A DNA stretch of 64,000 bases, taken from NCBI RefSeq assembly GCF_002954355.1, contig NZ_MQVV01000012.1, positions 124,001 through 188,000 on the forward strand. Reading direction: 5' to 3'. Position 1 is the stretch's first letter. Each line of letters opens with the position of its first letter. The notes beneath the pieces are model-generated. The model was not told the origin of the DNA, made no database searches, and worked only from the letters and a program-made list of their open reading frames with translations. A program made the position numbers and the translations under genes. Below are positions 18,392 to 27,823 of this stretch, piece by piece. Source of the stretch: Nonlabens tegetincola (GTDB lineage Bacteria > Bacteroidota > Bacteroidia > Flavobacteriales > Flavobacteriaceae).

Positions 18392-19171
18392 TTAAAGTTT
18401 ACCGTTTTTGTAGTCAGACAAGATGTCTATCAATGTAATTGATGCATCTTCCATGTCATTTACAATACTATCGATTTTAGCAATGATGTAGTTGTAAAAG
18501 ATTTGAAGAATAATAGCAACAATCAGACCAAATACAGTTGTAAGAAGCGCAACTTTAATACCTGTTGCAACTAGTGATGGTTCCATAGCACCTGCTTCTG
18601 CGATACTATCGAAAGATTTGATCATCCCGATTACTGTACCCATGAAACCAAGCATAGGTGCTAGTGCGATGAATAAAGATACCCAAGAAACATTTTTTTC
18701 TAATTGGCCCATTTGAACACCACCATAAGCAACTACAGCTTTTTCTGCAGCGTCTATACCTTCATCTACACGGTCTAAACCTTGGTAGTAGATAGAAGCA
18801 ACAGGACCTTTTGTGTTTCTACAAACTTCCTTAGCAGCTTCAACACCACCACTCTTAAGAGCGTCTTCTACGTTTGCAGCTAATTTCTTAGAGTTTGTTG
18901 TGGAAAGGTTTAGATAAATAATTCTTTCAATAGCGATAGCTAGACCTAAGATAAGACAAAGTAATACAATCGCCATAAACACAGGACCACCTTCTATGAA
19001 TCGCTTTTTAAGCTCTTGGTGAAAGCTTACCTTTTCTACAGGGTCAGCATTTTGCGTAACAATTGTAGTAATCGCAGCATTAGTAGTCGTTGTTGTAGCA
19101 GCAGTTGAAGTGTTTGCCATACCTAGCATCATCATAACTGCAACGAGTAAAATTGAAAGTGATCGTTTCAT
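18392..19171 (-). CDS. exbB: MotA/TolQ/ExbB proton channel family protein
   Basis: A 259-residue ExbB/TolQ with an unusual N-terminal signal-like helix (KRSLSILLVAVMMMLGMA) and a Thr/Ala-rich stretch, then TM (VFMAIVLLCLILGLAIAIERI), a cytoplasmic loop, and the TM pair with the signature GFMGTVIGMIKSF and ALLTTVFGLIVAI. With ExbD it forms the proton-driven motor of the inner membrane. I start at ATG 19171; the reading frame continues upstream, but that stretch is AT-rich leader. It is first of the four-gene operon ending at 16768. Confidence 0.92.
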   Translation of the reverse strand: MKRSLSILLVAVMMMLGMANTSTAATTTTTNAAITTIVTQNADPVEKVSFHQELKKRFIEGGPVFMAIVLLCLILGLAIAIERIIYLNLSTTNSKKLAANVEDALKSGGVEAAKEVCRNTKGPVASIYYQGLDRVDEGIDAAEKAVVAYGGVQMGQLEKNVSWVSLFIALAPMLGFMGTVIGMIKSFDSIAEAGAMEPSLVATGIKVALLTTVFGLIVAIILQIFYNYIIAKIDSIVNDMEDASITLIDILSDYKNGKL

Positions 19172-19349
19172 TTTTAGATATTGATTTATTTGAATTTTCA
19201 AGTTAAGGAGGTAAATATATAATATCTCAAACAGATTATACAAGCAAAGGGCTAACAATCGTAAAAAATGACATTAACTTAACATTTATACCTATGTTAG
19301 TGTTCCTTAATATATAGTCAACTTTAAACGCGAAAATTTATTGTAAAAT

Positions 19350-19379
19350 AAAAGCCCAACCTTTTAAGGATGGGCTTTT
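19350..19379 (-). terminator. Terminator of tRNA-Leu(CAA)
   Basis: Stem AAAGCCCA(ACC) / (GGA)TGGGCTTT with flanking A/T runs, directly behind the tRNA on the minus strand. Confidence 0.8.
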
Positions 19380-19380
19380 G

Positions 19381-19462
19381 TACCTCAGGCCGGAATCGAA
19401 CCGGCACGCCGTGAAGCATTGGATTTTGAATCCAACGTGTCTACCAATTCCACCACTGAGGC
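19381..19462 (-). tRNA. tRNA-Leu (anticodon CAA)
   Basis: An 82-nt class II tRNA with acceptor GCCTCAG/CTGAGGT, D-arm GGTGGAATTGGTAGACAC, anticodon stem TTGGA/TCCAA with loop TTCAAAA, a variable arm, and T-loop GTTCGATTCC. The 3' CCA is not encoded. Confidence 0.96.
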
Positions 19463-19547
19463 AATAAGTAGAGAGCGCAAAAGTAATAAAAGTAATCATT
19501 GTAGCGATATTATTATTGATAAATATGGACAACTCAATATATAATTG

Positions 19548-19555
19548 TACTTTTG
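19548..19555 (+). promoter_or_regulatory. Candidate -7 box (TACTTTTG) of prs
   Basis: Matches TAnnTTTGCA and lies 36 bp before the prs ATG. It shows that the TTG at 19553 is not the start codon. Confidence 0.55.
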
Positions 19556-19591
19556 CACGCTCAAAACCAACATCCTATAAAGACTAGAGAA

Positions 19592-20533
19592 ATGAGCTAC
19601 GCACTTAAGGACGCAAAATTATTCGGCTGCAGGCAAAGTATGGACCTTGCCAAAAGAATTGCTACGGCATATGGTGCCGAGTTAGGTCAGGTTAACTTCT
19701 CTACCTTTAGTGATGGTGAGTTTCAACCTAGCTTTGAAGAATCTATAAGAGGTCGTCGTATCTTTATCATAGGATCAACACAGCCTAGTAGCGATAACCT
19801 TATGGAAATGTTATTGATGTTAGATGCTGCAAAAAGAGCAAGTGCAAGACACATCACAGCGGTAATTCCATATTTTGGATGGGCTAGACAAGATAGAAAA
19901 GATAAACCACGTGTTCCAATAGGAGCAAAAATGATTGCTAAAGTGCTTGAGACAGCAGGTGCAACAAGAATCATTACAATGGATTTACATGCTGATCAAA
20001 TTCAAGGCTTCTTTGAAAAACCAGTAGATCACCTTTTTGCAAGCTCTTTATTTGTACCTCACTTGAAGGAATTAGCTTTAGAGGATCTTACTATTGCTTC
20101 ACCTGATATGGGTGGTTCTAAACGAGCTTATGCTTATGCCAAAACTCTAGAAAGTGATGTGGTAGTTTGTTATAAACAACGTCAAAAGGCCAATGTTATT
20201 TCTCACATGGAGTTAATTGGAGACGTGACAGGTAAGAATGTGGTACTAGTTGATGATATGGTAGATACTGCCGGAACGTTAACTAAAGCTGCTGATGTAA
20301 TGATGGAGCGCGGTGCAAAAAGTGTAAGAGCTATTTGTACTCATGCAATTCTTTCCGGTAAAGCCTATGAGAGAATTGAGAACTCTCAATTAGAAGAGTT
20401 AATTGTAACCGATTCTATTCCTTTAAGACAGGAGAGTTCTAAAATAAAAGTATTATCCTGTGCAGGACTGTTTGCGACTGTGATGAAAAGCGTGCAACAA
20501 AATGAGTCCATCAGCGATAATTTTATAATGTAA
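19592..20533 (+). CDS. prs: Ribose-phosphate pyrophosphokinase
   Basis: A 313-residue PRPP synthetase that makes phosphoribosyl pyrophosphate from ribose-5-phosphate and ATP for purine, pyrimidine, His and Trp synthesis. It shows the ATP-binding region (SFSDGE-type FSDGEFQPSFEESIRGRR), the flexible-loop region YFGWARQDRKDKPR, the metal site DLHADQIQGFF and the PRPP loop VVLVDDMVDTAGTL. The start at ATG 19592 (MSYALKDAKLFG) gives the family length; the frame extends upstream only into the promoter. The ctc gene follows after 20 bp, the classical prs-ctc pairing. Confidence 0.96.
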   Translation: MSYALKDAKLFGCRQSMDLAKRIATAYGAELGQVNFSTFSDGEFQPSFEESIRGRRIFIIGSTQPSSDNLMEMLLMLDAAKRASARHITAVIPYFGWARQDRKDKPRVPIGAKMIAKVLETAGATRIITMDLHADQIQGFFEKPVDHLFASSLFVPHLKELALEDLTIASPDMGGSKRAYAYAKTLESDVVVCYKQRQKANVISHMELIGDVTGKNVVLVDDMVDTAGTLTKAADVMMERGAKSVRAICTHAILSGKAYERIENSQLEELIVTDSIPLRQESSKIKVLSCAGLFATVMKSVQQNESISDNFIM

Positions 20534-20553
20534 ATTAATTTAAATTTAAATAA

Positions 20554-21183
20554 ATGAAGTCAATCACGATCAACGGATCTAAAAGAGAAAGCGTGGGTAA
20601 AAAGGCAACTAAAGCCCTACGTAATGCTGGTATGGTTCCTTGTGTCATCTACGGAGGAGACGAGCCAGTACACTTTGCAGCGCACGAAAATGCGTTCAGA
20701 AACCTTGTTTATACTCCAGATGCTCACACTGTAGTGATCGATCTAGGAGAAGACGGTACTTACAATGCTATTGCTCAAGATTTACAATGGCACCCAGTAA
20801 GAGAATTATTATTACATGCTGATTTCTATCAAATCTTTGATGATAAAGCAGTGACTATGGAAATCCCTGTGAAACTACACGGTAATTCACGTGGTGTGCT
20901 TAACGGTGGTGTACTTAAATTCCCTAACCGTAAGCTTAGAGTTAAAGCAGTACCTGCAAACTTACCTGACTACATTAATGTAGAAATTTCAGACCTTAAA
21001 ATTGGTATGAAGAGACAGGTTAAGGAATTGCGTTCTGATTCTTATGAAATTATGCACCCAGATACAATGGTTGTTGTAATGGTTAAAACATCTCGTAATG
21101 CTGTTGCAGATGACGATGATGAAGATGAAGATGTGCCAGCTACTGAAACTAGCGATGTAGCAGCAGTTAAGGAAGATGCATAA
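20554..21183 (+). CDS. rplY: 50S ribosomal protein L25/general stress protein Ctc
   Basis: A 209-residue member of the CTC type: an N-terminal L25 domain ([25 protein letters not shown], binds 5S rRNA), a C-terminal beta domain ([18 protein letters not shown]) and an extra acidic tail ([14 protein letters not shown]). Plain L25 of E. coli is about 95 residues. It lies 20 bp after prs and ends at a strong terminator, so the two form an operon. Confidence 0.95.
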   Translation: MKSITINGSKRESVGKKATKALRNAGMVPCVIYGGDEPVHFAAHENAFRNLVYTPDAHTVVIDLGEDGTYNAIAQDLQWHPVRELLLHADFYQIFDDKAVTMEIPVKLHGNSRGVLNGGVLKFPNRKLRVKAVPANLPDYINVEISDLKIGMKRQVKELRSDSYEIMHPDTMVVVMVKTSRNAVADDDDEDEDVPATETSDVAAVKEDA

Positions 21184-21204
21184 ATTTTCTTAAACCTAAA
21201 TTAC

Positions 21205-21235
21205 AAGCCTTGAGAGTTCTCAAGGCTTTTTTTGT
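21205..21235 (+). terminator. Terminator of the prs-ctc operon
   Basis: AAGCCTTGAGA / TCTCAAGGCTT stem followed by seven T. Confidence 0.92.
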
Positions 21236-21292
21236 GCCAGCATTTTATAAACTTATAACAAAAAGATCGTCTCGTTTTTATAGCTTTGAAAG

Positions 21293-21916
21293 ATGTTTAC
21301 ATGGTTGCAAAAATTACTAGGTAATAAAGTAAAAACTCATGAAAGTGATATGAAAAAATTTCTAGTTGTAGGATTAGGAAATCCAGGTTCAAAATATACA
21401 GAAACACGACATAATATAGGTTTCAAGATACTAGACGAACTTGCTGCTATGAAAGATGTTACCTTTGAGACTCTAAAGTTAGGCGACGTAGCAACTACTA
21501 CACATAAAGGAAAGAAAGTGGTGCTCCTTAAACCTAATACCTTTATGAATTTGAGTGGTAAGGCGGTGAAATATTACATGAAACAGGAAAAAATAGAAAA
21601 AGAGAATATCCTAATTATTACAGACGATCTTAATCTGGAGTTCGGGACAATTCGCATGAAGGGAAAAGGTAGTGATGGTGGTCATAACGGTCTCAAGGAT
21701 GTTCAAATTACGTTGAATACTCCTAATTACCCTAGGCTTCGGTTCGGTATATCGGCCCAGTTTGGTAAAGGGCGACAGGTTGATTATGTGTTGGGAGAAT
21801 GGAATAAGGAAGAACAAGCAGCTTTACCAGAACGTATTGACAAAGCTTCAAATGCTGCTTTGGCTTTTATTCATGCAGGATTGTCTAATGCTATGAATGA
21901 ATTTAATGGTAAGTAG
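21293..21916 (+). CDS. pth: Peptidyl-tRNA hydrolase
   Basis: A 207-residue enzyme that frees tRNA from peptidyl-tRNA released by stalled ribosomes. It carries the conserved GLGNPG (N30), TRHNIGF (catalytic H40) and ITDDLNLEFG motifs and the GSDGGHNGLK loop. The first 20 residues (FTWLQKLLGNKVKTHESD) form an extension that I have seen in flavobacterial homologs; translation from Met20 is also possible. A palindrome copy with 22-bp symmetry lies just after the stop. Confidence 0.94.
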   Translation: MFTWLQKLLGNKVKTHESDMKKFLVVGLGNPGSKYTETRHNIGFKILDELAAMKDVTFETLKLGDVATTTHKGKKVVLLKPNTFMNLSGKAVKYYMKQEKIEKENILIITDDLNLEFGTIRMKGKGSDGGHNGLKDVQITLNTPNYPRLRFGISAQFGKGRQVDYVLGEWNKEEQAALPERIDKASNAALAFIHAGLSNAMNEFNGK

Positions 21917-21932
21917 TGAGTAGAGTTAGTAC

Positions 21933-21946
21933 GCTTTCGCGAAAGC
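21933..21946. repeat. GCTTTCGCGAAAGC palindrome, copy 4 (intergenic)
   Basis: Perfect copy between pth and ribF. The dyad extends to 22 bp (21929-21950, GTAC at the left end and GTAC at the right). Confidence 0.95.
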
Positions 21947-22017
21947 GTACAAAACTTAAATCATCAAGGTGAAAAAATAGTATACTAGACTTAATAAAGT
22001 AATCGACTAATTGCGAA

Positions 22018-22953
22018 TTGAAAATATATAATAACATATCCGAATTTAAATCAGATAGAAAGAGTGTGGTTACCATTGGTACATTTGATGGTGTGCATCA
22101 TGGACATCAAAAAATTTTACAACGTGTGGTTAATCGTGCTCAAGCAGACAATTTGACGAGTGTGCTTCTTACCTTTTTTCCTCATCCTAGAATGGTATTG
22201 CAACCAGACCATGATTTGAAATTAATTAATAGTATCGAGGAACGCACTGAACTTGTAAAAGATCAAGGAATTGAGAACATGGTCATTCACCCTTTCTCAA
22301 TAGAGTTTTCAAGAACTACCGCACAGGAATATGTTAAGGAAATACTGGTTGATCAATTAAAGGCTAGTGTTGTCGTTATAGGTTATGATCATCGTTTTGG
22401 TCGTAATCGTAGTGCAAGCATTCATGAGCTTAAAGAATATGCTAGTGAGTACCATTTTGATATAATTGAAATCTCAAAGGAAGAAGTAGAAGAGGTTGCA
22501 GTAAGCAGTACTAAAGTGAGACAATCGCTAGAAAGCGGCGAGATAGAACGAGCAAATCGCTATTTGAATAGAACTTATAGTTTAAAAGGTCATGTAAGAT
22601 CTGGTAAACAAATAGGCCGAACTATTGGTTACCCAACTGCAAACCTACATGTTCACCAAGAGTACAAATTAATTCCAGGAAATGGAGTTTATATAACATC
22701 TAGTTGTATTGACGGGAAACACTTTTTTGGTATGACTAACATAGGTGTTAACCCTACCATTGGGAATGGAAACTACCGTACCATTGAAACCTATTATTTA
22801 GATTTTGATGGTGATTTGTATGATACTTCAATGGAGCTGTTTTTTCATAAACGGTTAAGGGATGAAAAGAAGTTTGATACCATGCAGGAACTCGTAAGTG
22901 CTATGGATGATGATTTAAAGCGTACACAAGATTATGCGAGAGACGATAAATAA
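22018..22953 (+). CDS. ribF: Bifunctional riboflavin kinase/FAD synthetase
   Basis: A 311-residue enzyme that makes FMN and then FAD from riboflavin. The N-terminal nucleotidyltransferase domain has TIGTFDGVHHGHQKIL, FPHPR and an ISSTKVR-type motif (VSSTKVRQSL). The C-terminal flavokinase domain has GRTIGYPTANL. The start is TTG 22018: in the same frame a stop lies at 22000-22002 and nothing between is a start codon, while the next Met would delete the nucleotide-binding motif. The gene overlaps the next one by 20 bp. Confidence 0.94.
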   Translation: MKIYNNISEFKSDRKSVVTIGTFDGVHHGHQKILQRVVNRAQADNLTSVLLTFFPHPRMVLQPDHDLKLINSIEERTELVKDQGIENMVIHPFSIEFSRTTAQEYVKEILVDQLKASVVVIGYDHRFGRNRSASIHELKEYASEYHFDIIEISKEEVEEVAVSSTKVRQSLESGEIERANRYLNRTYSLKGHVRSGKQIGRTIGYPTANLHVHQEYKLIPGNGVYITSSCIDGKHFFGMTNIGVNPTIGNGNYRTIETYYLDFDGDLYDTSMELFFHKRLRDEKKFDTMQELVSAMDDDLKRTQDYARDDK

Positions 22954-24271
22954 ATGGTTTTTTACCCAAGTAGATAATTCTGCTCTTGTTGTTTTTAGAA
23001 TGGTCTATGGAATCATTCTTACTTGCGAGGCTTTTGGAAGTATTGCCTTGGGTGCTGTTAAACGTTTATTTATAGATACTGAGTTTACATTTACATTCAT
23101 AGGTTTTGAGTTTTTAGAGCCATTGCCAGGATATGGCATGTACGTTCTATACAGTGCTATGGGAATAGCAGGTATCTTTATTATGTTAGGGTACAAGTAT
23201 AGGATGGCAATGCTGTTTTATGCGATTACATGGACTTACGTTTATTTACTTCAAAAATCTAGTTACAATAATCATTGTTATTTGATTATGTTACTTAATT
23301 GGTTACTTGTTTTCTTACCTGCTCATAAAGCTGGATCTATTGATGCTAATAAGAACAAAGAGTTATTGAAAATTCACATGAGTCGATGGATTTATATTCT
23401 AATTATCGGGTTTGTATGGATCGTTTACAGCTATGCCAGTATAGCTAAGTTTTACCCAGACTGGTTGGATGGAAGTTTTGAGAAATTTTTAATGTCTACT
23501 CGTGGACGTGATTATGAGATTCTTCAACAAGATTGGGCTCATGTTGCTATTCTATACTATGGGCTGCTTTTCGATTTAATTATTGTCCCATTGTTATTGT
23601 GGAAACGAACTAGGTGGATTGCAATTATAGCAAGTGTATTCTTCCATTTATTCAACTCTATAGTTTTTAAGATTGGCGTTTTCCCTTATCTCGCACTATC
23701 ATTTTTATTGTTTTTTCTTACCACTGAAACCGTTCATAAAAGATTTTTAAGTAAAAAAACTTTTTATGCTGCACGAGAGGTGATTGTACCAAAACACGCA
23801 GGTATTATAAAAGTGTTTACTATTAGTTTTCTGCTTGTTATGCTAGTTCTTCCATTGCGTCATTGGGTGATAGAGGATGATGTATTATGGACTGAAGAAG
23901 GTCATCGATTAAGCTGGCGCATGATGTTGCGCAGTCGTTCTGGAAGAGCTGTTTATTATGTGGAGAATAAAGAAACTGGTAAGCGTGAACGCGTAAATAT
24001 CAAAGAAAGATTGTCTAGAAAGCAATTTAATTCGGCAAATACGAAGCCAGATTTCATGTGGCAACTGGCTCAAAGGCTTAAAAAAGAGTATGCTGATAAA
24101 GGTGAAGATGTAGCTGTTTATATCTCTTCAAGTGTTTCTATAAATGGTAGACCTAGATCAAAGTTTACAAATGATACTATTGACATCGCATCACAACCAT
24201 GGTCTCAATTTAAACACGCAAATTGGTTAATGCCGTCACCTTTACAAGATACGCCAACAAACCGACCTTGA
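22934..24271 (+). CDS. HTTM/vitamin K-dependent gamma-carboxylase-like membrane protein
   Basis: A 445-residue protein with an HTTM (horizontally transferred transmembrane) domain of about eight helices, followed by a soluble region (from about 300). It carries features of vitamin K-dependent gamma-glutamyl carboxylase: YNNHCYLI near 111 and ASIAKFYPDWLDG (K172), where the animal enzyme has its catalytic lysine, and later HRLSWRMMLRSRSG. Bacterial members exist in several marine bacteria; their substrates are unknown. It overlaps ribF by 20 bp, so it is cotranscribed with it. Confidence 0.85.
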   Translation: MRETINKWFFTQVDNSALVVFRMVYGIILTCEAFGSIALGAVKRLFIDTEFTFTFIGFEFLEPLPGYGMYVLYSAMGIAGIFIMLGYKYRMAMLFYAITWTYVYLLQKSSYNNHCYLIMLLNWLLVFLPAHKAGSIDANKNKELLKIHMSRWIYILIIGFVWIVYSYASIAKFYPDWLDGSFEKFLMSTRGRDYEILQQDWAHVAILYYGLLFDLIIVPLLLWKRTRWIAIIASVFFHLFNSIVFKIGVFPYLALSFLLFFLTTETVHKRFLSKKTFYAAREVIVPKHAGIIKVFTISFLLVMLVLPLRHWVIEDDVLWTEEGHRLSWRMMLRSRSGRAVYYVENKETGKRERVNIKERLSRKQFNSANTKPDFMWQLAQRLKKEYADKGEDVAVYISSSVSINGRPRSKFTNDTIDIASQPWSQFKHANWLMPSPLQDTPTNRP

Positions 24272-24333
24272 TTCTCGTTTAATACAAGGAGAATCAGTAA
24301 TTTTATCGGCTTAAATAATTAAAACTTATTTCA

Positions 24334-25605
24334 ATGCTACAAATTGCAGCAATCAGAGAAAACAAAGAGGCATTTGCTCAGGCACTTACCAAGCGTAATA
24401 TTGATGCCATGCCTATGCTAGAACAAGCTATCGAAGTAGATGAGCGCAGAAGAAGTTTGCAAGCTCAACTAGATGAAACACTTTCTCAAAGTAATAAGTT
24501 GTCCAAACAAATAGGAGAATTATTTAAATCTGGTAAAGCACAAGAGGCTAATGAGCTAAAAGCACAAACTGGCGAGCTTAAAGAATCTTCAAAGAATCTT
24601 GCTGAGCAGTTACAAACTGCTCAAAATGACTTACAAGAGTTGTTGTACAACATTCCTAATGTGCCTCAAGAAAGTGTTCCAGCAGGTTCTACAGACGAGG
24701 ATAATGAAGTTGTTGAGGAGCATGGTGCCGTGCCAGTGCTAGATGAACAAGCTCAACCGCACTGGGAACTAGTTAAAAAATACGATATTATTGACTTTGA
24801 ACTAGGTAATAAAATTACCGGAGCAGGATTCCCTGTTTATAAAAATAAAGGAGCGCGACTTCAAAGAGCTTTAATAAACTACTTTCTAGATAAAAATACA
24901 GCAGCAGGTTATCAAGAAATGCAAGTGCCACACCTTGTTAATGAGGCAAGCGGATACGGCACAGGTCAGCTGCCCGATAAAGAAGGTCAAATGTACCATG
25001 TAGGTAATGATGATTTGTATTTAATTCCTACTGCCGAGGTTCCCATTACTAATCTTTATAGAGGTGATCTATTAGAAGAAAAAGACCTTCCTATTGCAAT
25101 GACTGGTTATACTCCTTGTTTTAGAAGGGAAGCAGGAAGTTATGGAGCACATGTACGAGGTCTTAATCGTTTACATCAATTTGATAAAGTAGAAATTTTA
25201 AGAATAGAGCATCCTGATAAAAGTGATCAGGCTCTTGATGATATGGTAAGCCACGTAAAGAATATTCTTGATGAATTGAAATTGCCTTATCGTATTCTTA
25301 GATTGTGCGGTGGTGATCTTGGGTTTACTTCAACACTTACTTATGATTTTGAAGTTTATAGTACGGCACAAGAAAAATGGTTAGAAGTAAGTAGTGTTTC
25401 TAATTTTAAAACCTTTCAAGCAAATCGTTTGAAATTAAGATACCGTGCAGGTGAAAAACAAACAGAACTGTTACATACTCTTAACGGGAGTGCACTAGCA
25501 TTACCTAGAATAATGGCAGGAATTTTGGAGAACTATCAAACAGCTGATGGTATTAAGATCCCTGAAGTTCTTGTACCTTACTGCGGTTTTGATATGATAC
25601 AATAA
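24334..25605 (+). CDS. serS: Serine--tRNA ligase
   Basis: A 423-residue class II synthetase. The N-terminal helical hairpin (about 30-105, Gln/Glu/Lys rich coiled coil) grips the long variable arm of tRNA-Ser. The catalytic core shows motif 2 (TPCFRREAGSYGAHVRGLNR) and motif 3 (NGSALALPRIMAGILEN), with the Ser-binding TAEVPITN. A TPR gene follows 3 bp after the stop. Confidence 0.96.
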   Translation: MLQIAAIRENKEAFAQALTKRNIDAMPMLEQAIEVDERRRSLQAQLDETLSQSNKLSKQIGELFKSGKAQEANELKAQTGELKESSKNLAEQLQTAQNDLQELLYNIPNVPQESVPAGSTDEDNEVVEEHGAVPVLDEQAQPHWELVKKYDIIDFELGNKITGAGFPVYKNKGARLQRALINYFLDKNTAAGYQEMQVPHLVNEASGYGTGQLPDKEGQMYHVGNDDLYLIPTAEVPITNLYRGDLLEEKDLPIAMTGYTPCFRREAGSYGAHVRGLNRLHQFDKVEILRIEHPDKSDQALDDMVSHVKNILDELKLPYRILRLCGGDLGFTSTLTYDFEVYSTAQEKWLEVSSVSNFKTFQANRLKLRYRAGEKQTELLHTLNGSALALPRIMAGILENYQTADGIKIPEVLVPYCGFDMIQ

Positions 25606-25608
25606 TTT

Positions 25609-27405
25609 ATGAAATATGCTGTAACGCTTCTTTTTTTGTCTTTAGTGACGTGGTCAACGGCCCAAAGTTTGCAGTTGGCGCAAAACTACATGGACCAAGG
25701 CGAGTACAGTAAGGCAGCCAGCATATATGAAAAATTAGTCAACGATAAGAAAAATAGGAACTACAATACCGTATTTTCTTTAATTGATGCTTATCACCAA
25801 TTAGAAGAATACGGTAAAGTAGATTCTTTAATTGATAAAAAGGTATCTACATCTTTTGCATACAAACAAACCCTACTAATAGAAAAAGGTTATAATCAAG
25901 TATTGCAAGGAAATGATTCGATAGCTAGTAGCTATTATCAACAAGCAATCGATCTAGTAAAAGAAAAGCCAGAGCTTACTTACAGTATCGCAAGTAGGTT
26001 TGAAAAACGTACAGAACTGGATGAGGCTGTACAAGTCTATGAAATAGGAACCCAGCTTAGGCCACAAGCAAATTATAGTTTTCAGTTGGCTAGATTGTAT
26101 GGTGAACTAGGTGATATGGAGAAAATGTTTGAGGAAAACATTAAACTCATTGAAAAAAATGTCGCTTACAGGGCAAGAGCACAAGCTCTTTTTTCTCAAT
26201 ATATAACTGACGACGCATTGTCCGAGACTAATACGATATTGCGTAAAGTACTTCTTAAAAGATTACGTTCAAATCCAGATGTTTTATACAATCAATTGCT
26301 TTCATGGTTGTTTGTGCAGCAAAAGGATTTTAAAAATGCTTTTATTCAAGAAAAGGCAATTTACAATAGGGATAAAGAAAGTATGGACAACTTGCAGGAC
26401 CTTGCCGAGGTCGCAGTCGAGGAAAATGATATTCCTGCTGCATTTGACATACTGGACTTTATGATTGAGAATGCTCAATCTCCCTTTACTAGATACAATG
26501 CTCAGGTACTCAAACTTAAATTACGCTCTAATGGAGCTTCAGTTGATGAATATTCTCAAATAAAGCAAGAATATGAGCAGCTTCTTGAATTCTACGGTCG
26601 TGATCAACGCAGTTTTAGGTTACAATTAGATTATGCTCGGTTCTTGGCGTTCAAAAATGACAATGCACCACTAGCCATTGATTTATTGGCAGATCTCAAT
26701 AAAGCTAATTTTTCTCAATTTGATAAGGCTAGGGTAAAAATGTTACTAGCCGATGTCCTTGTTCTTCAAGAGCAATTTAATCGAGCCCTTATTTTATACA
26801 GTCAAATTCAAAATGATTTGCCCAATGATTTATTGGCTCAGGAATCTCAATATAGAGTAGCTCGTACCAGTTTTTATAAAGGAGATTTTCCTTGGGCACT
26901 TACTCAATTAAAAGTATTACGTAGCGCTAGCAGTAAGCTTATAGCAAATGATGCCATGCAATTGAGTCTAACGATTTCTGACCACTCTGGACAAGATACT
27001 ACGTATGTTGCTTTGTCCGCTTTCGCGAAAGCGGAATTAAAACAATATCAAAACAAAAGAAAGCAGGCTATTGAAGCCTACAATAATGTGCTGCAAAACC
27101 ATGCAGGTGACGACATTGAGGATGAGGCATTGTTAAGACAGGCAAAGCTATATCAGGTAGAAGGAGATACACAAAATGCTATCCAGAATTACACTAGGAT
27201 TATCAAAAATCATGGTGATGGTATTTTGAGTGATGATGCGCTTTACGAGCTAGGAAAGTTATATGAAGAAGTACTTGATGATCCTGCAAAAGCACAAGAA
27301 TATTTTGAACAAATAATTTTCTCACACGCAGATAGCATTTACTTCACAGATGCTAGACGTCGATACCGCAGATTGCGTGGTGATACTAATGAAAAAGCTT
27401 TTTAA
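25609..27405 (+). CDS. Tetratricopeptide-repeat protein, secreted
   Basis: A 598-residue protein with a signal peptide (about 1-18, WSTAQ) and many TPR helices, for instance AQNYMDQGEYSKAASIYEKL at the start and GKLYEEVLDDPAKAQEYFEQI near the end. It is a periplasmic scaffold for protein contacts with no enzymatic motif. It sits between serS (3 bp) and DUF4286 (2 bp), which is a frequent order in flavobacteria. Palindrome copy 5 encodes SAFAKAEL near residue 472, inside a helix. Confidence 0.88.
   Translation: MKYAVTLLFLSLVTWSTAQSLQLAQNYMDQGEYSKAASIYEKLVNDKKNRNYNTVFSLIDAYHQLEEYGKVDSLIDKKVSTSFAYKQTLLIEKGYNQVLQGNDSIASSYYQQAIDLVKEKPELTYSIASRFEKRTELDEAVQVYEIGTQLRPQANYSFQLARLYGELGDMEKMFEENIKLIEKNVAYRARAQALFSQYITDDALSETNTILRKVLLKRLRSNPDVLYNQLLSWLFVQQKDFKNAFIQEKAIYNRDKESMDNLQDLAEVAVEENDIPAAFDILDFMIENAQSPFTRYNAQVLKLKLRSNGASVDEYSQIKQEYEQLLEFYGRDQRSFRLQLDYARFLAFKNDNAPLAIDLLADLNKANFSQFDKARVKMLLADVLVLQEQFNRALILYSQIQNDLPNDLLAQESQYRVARTSFYKGDFPWALTQLKVLRSASSKLIANDAMQLSLTISDHSGQDTTYVALSAFAKAELKQYQNKRKQAIEAYNNVLQNHAGDDIEDEALLRQAKLYQVEGDTQNAIQNYTRIIKNHGDGILSDDALYELGKLYEEVLDDPAKAQEYFEQIIFSHADSIYFTDARRRYRRLRGDTNEKAF
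27019..27032. repeat. GCTTTCGCGAAAGC palindrome, copy 5
   Basis: Perfect copy in the TPR gene, read as A-F-A-K-A. The dyad extends to 20 bp (27016-27035). Confidence 0.95.
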
Positions 27406-27407
27406 TT

Positions 27408-27746
27408 ATGGTAATTTATAATGTAACCTGTAATGTAGATTCTAGTGTTCATGATCAATGGATAGTATGGATGCGTGAACATATACCACAAGTGCTGGGA
27501 ACAGGGCTATTTATGGAAGCTAGGTTTACTAAAGTGCTTGTCAAAGAGCAAGACGGTTCCCATACCTACTCAATTCAATACAAAGCTTATAGCGCACAGG
27601 CCTTGCAGGAGTATAAAGACAAACATTCTGAAGCGTTACAAAAAGACGGTCTTGAAAAATGGGCAGATAAGGTTCTGAGTTTCCGTACAGAGCTTGAAGT
27701 GGTAGATGAATATACAGTGCGCCGCAAGGAAGAGTCTCAGAATTAA
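27408..27746 (+). CDS. DUF4286 family protein
   Basis: A 112-residue soluble protein of the DUF4286 family: IYNVTCNVDSSVHDQWIVWM, HIPQVLGTGLFMEARFTKVL and FRTELEVVDEY. The pattern suggests an alpha-beta ferredoxin-like (dimeric barrel) fold. No catalytic function is known for it. It starts 2 bp after the TPR gene and belongs to the same operon. Confidence 0.85.
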   Translation: MVIYNVTCNVDSSVHDQWIVWMREHIPQVLGTGLFMEARFTKVLVKEQDGSHTYSIQYKAYSAQALQEYKDKHSEALQKDGLEKWADKVLSFRTELEVVDEYTVRRKEESQN

Positions 27747-27823
27747 ATGGGTCTTCTTTTTATAATAATAGGAATTTGACATAATTACGACTTACTAATT
27801 TTTAAACCAAATGTTTGGTAACT

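Noticed and set aside
19338-19532. 64-codon minus-strand reading frame over tRNA-Leu(CAA)
   Set aside because: Shadow of the tRNA gene and its terminator.
19553-19591. TTG start for prs (and similar TTG starts at 11498 and 44153)
   Set aside because: These TTG codons are the last bases of TAnnTTTG promoter boxes, so they lie upstream of the transcript start.
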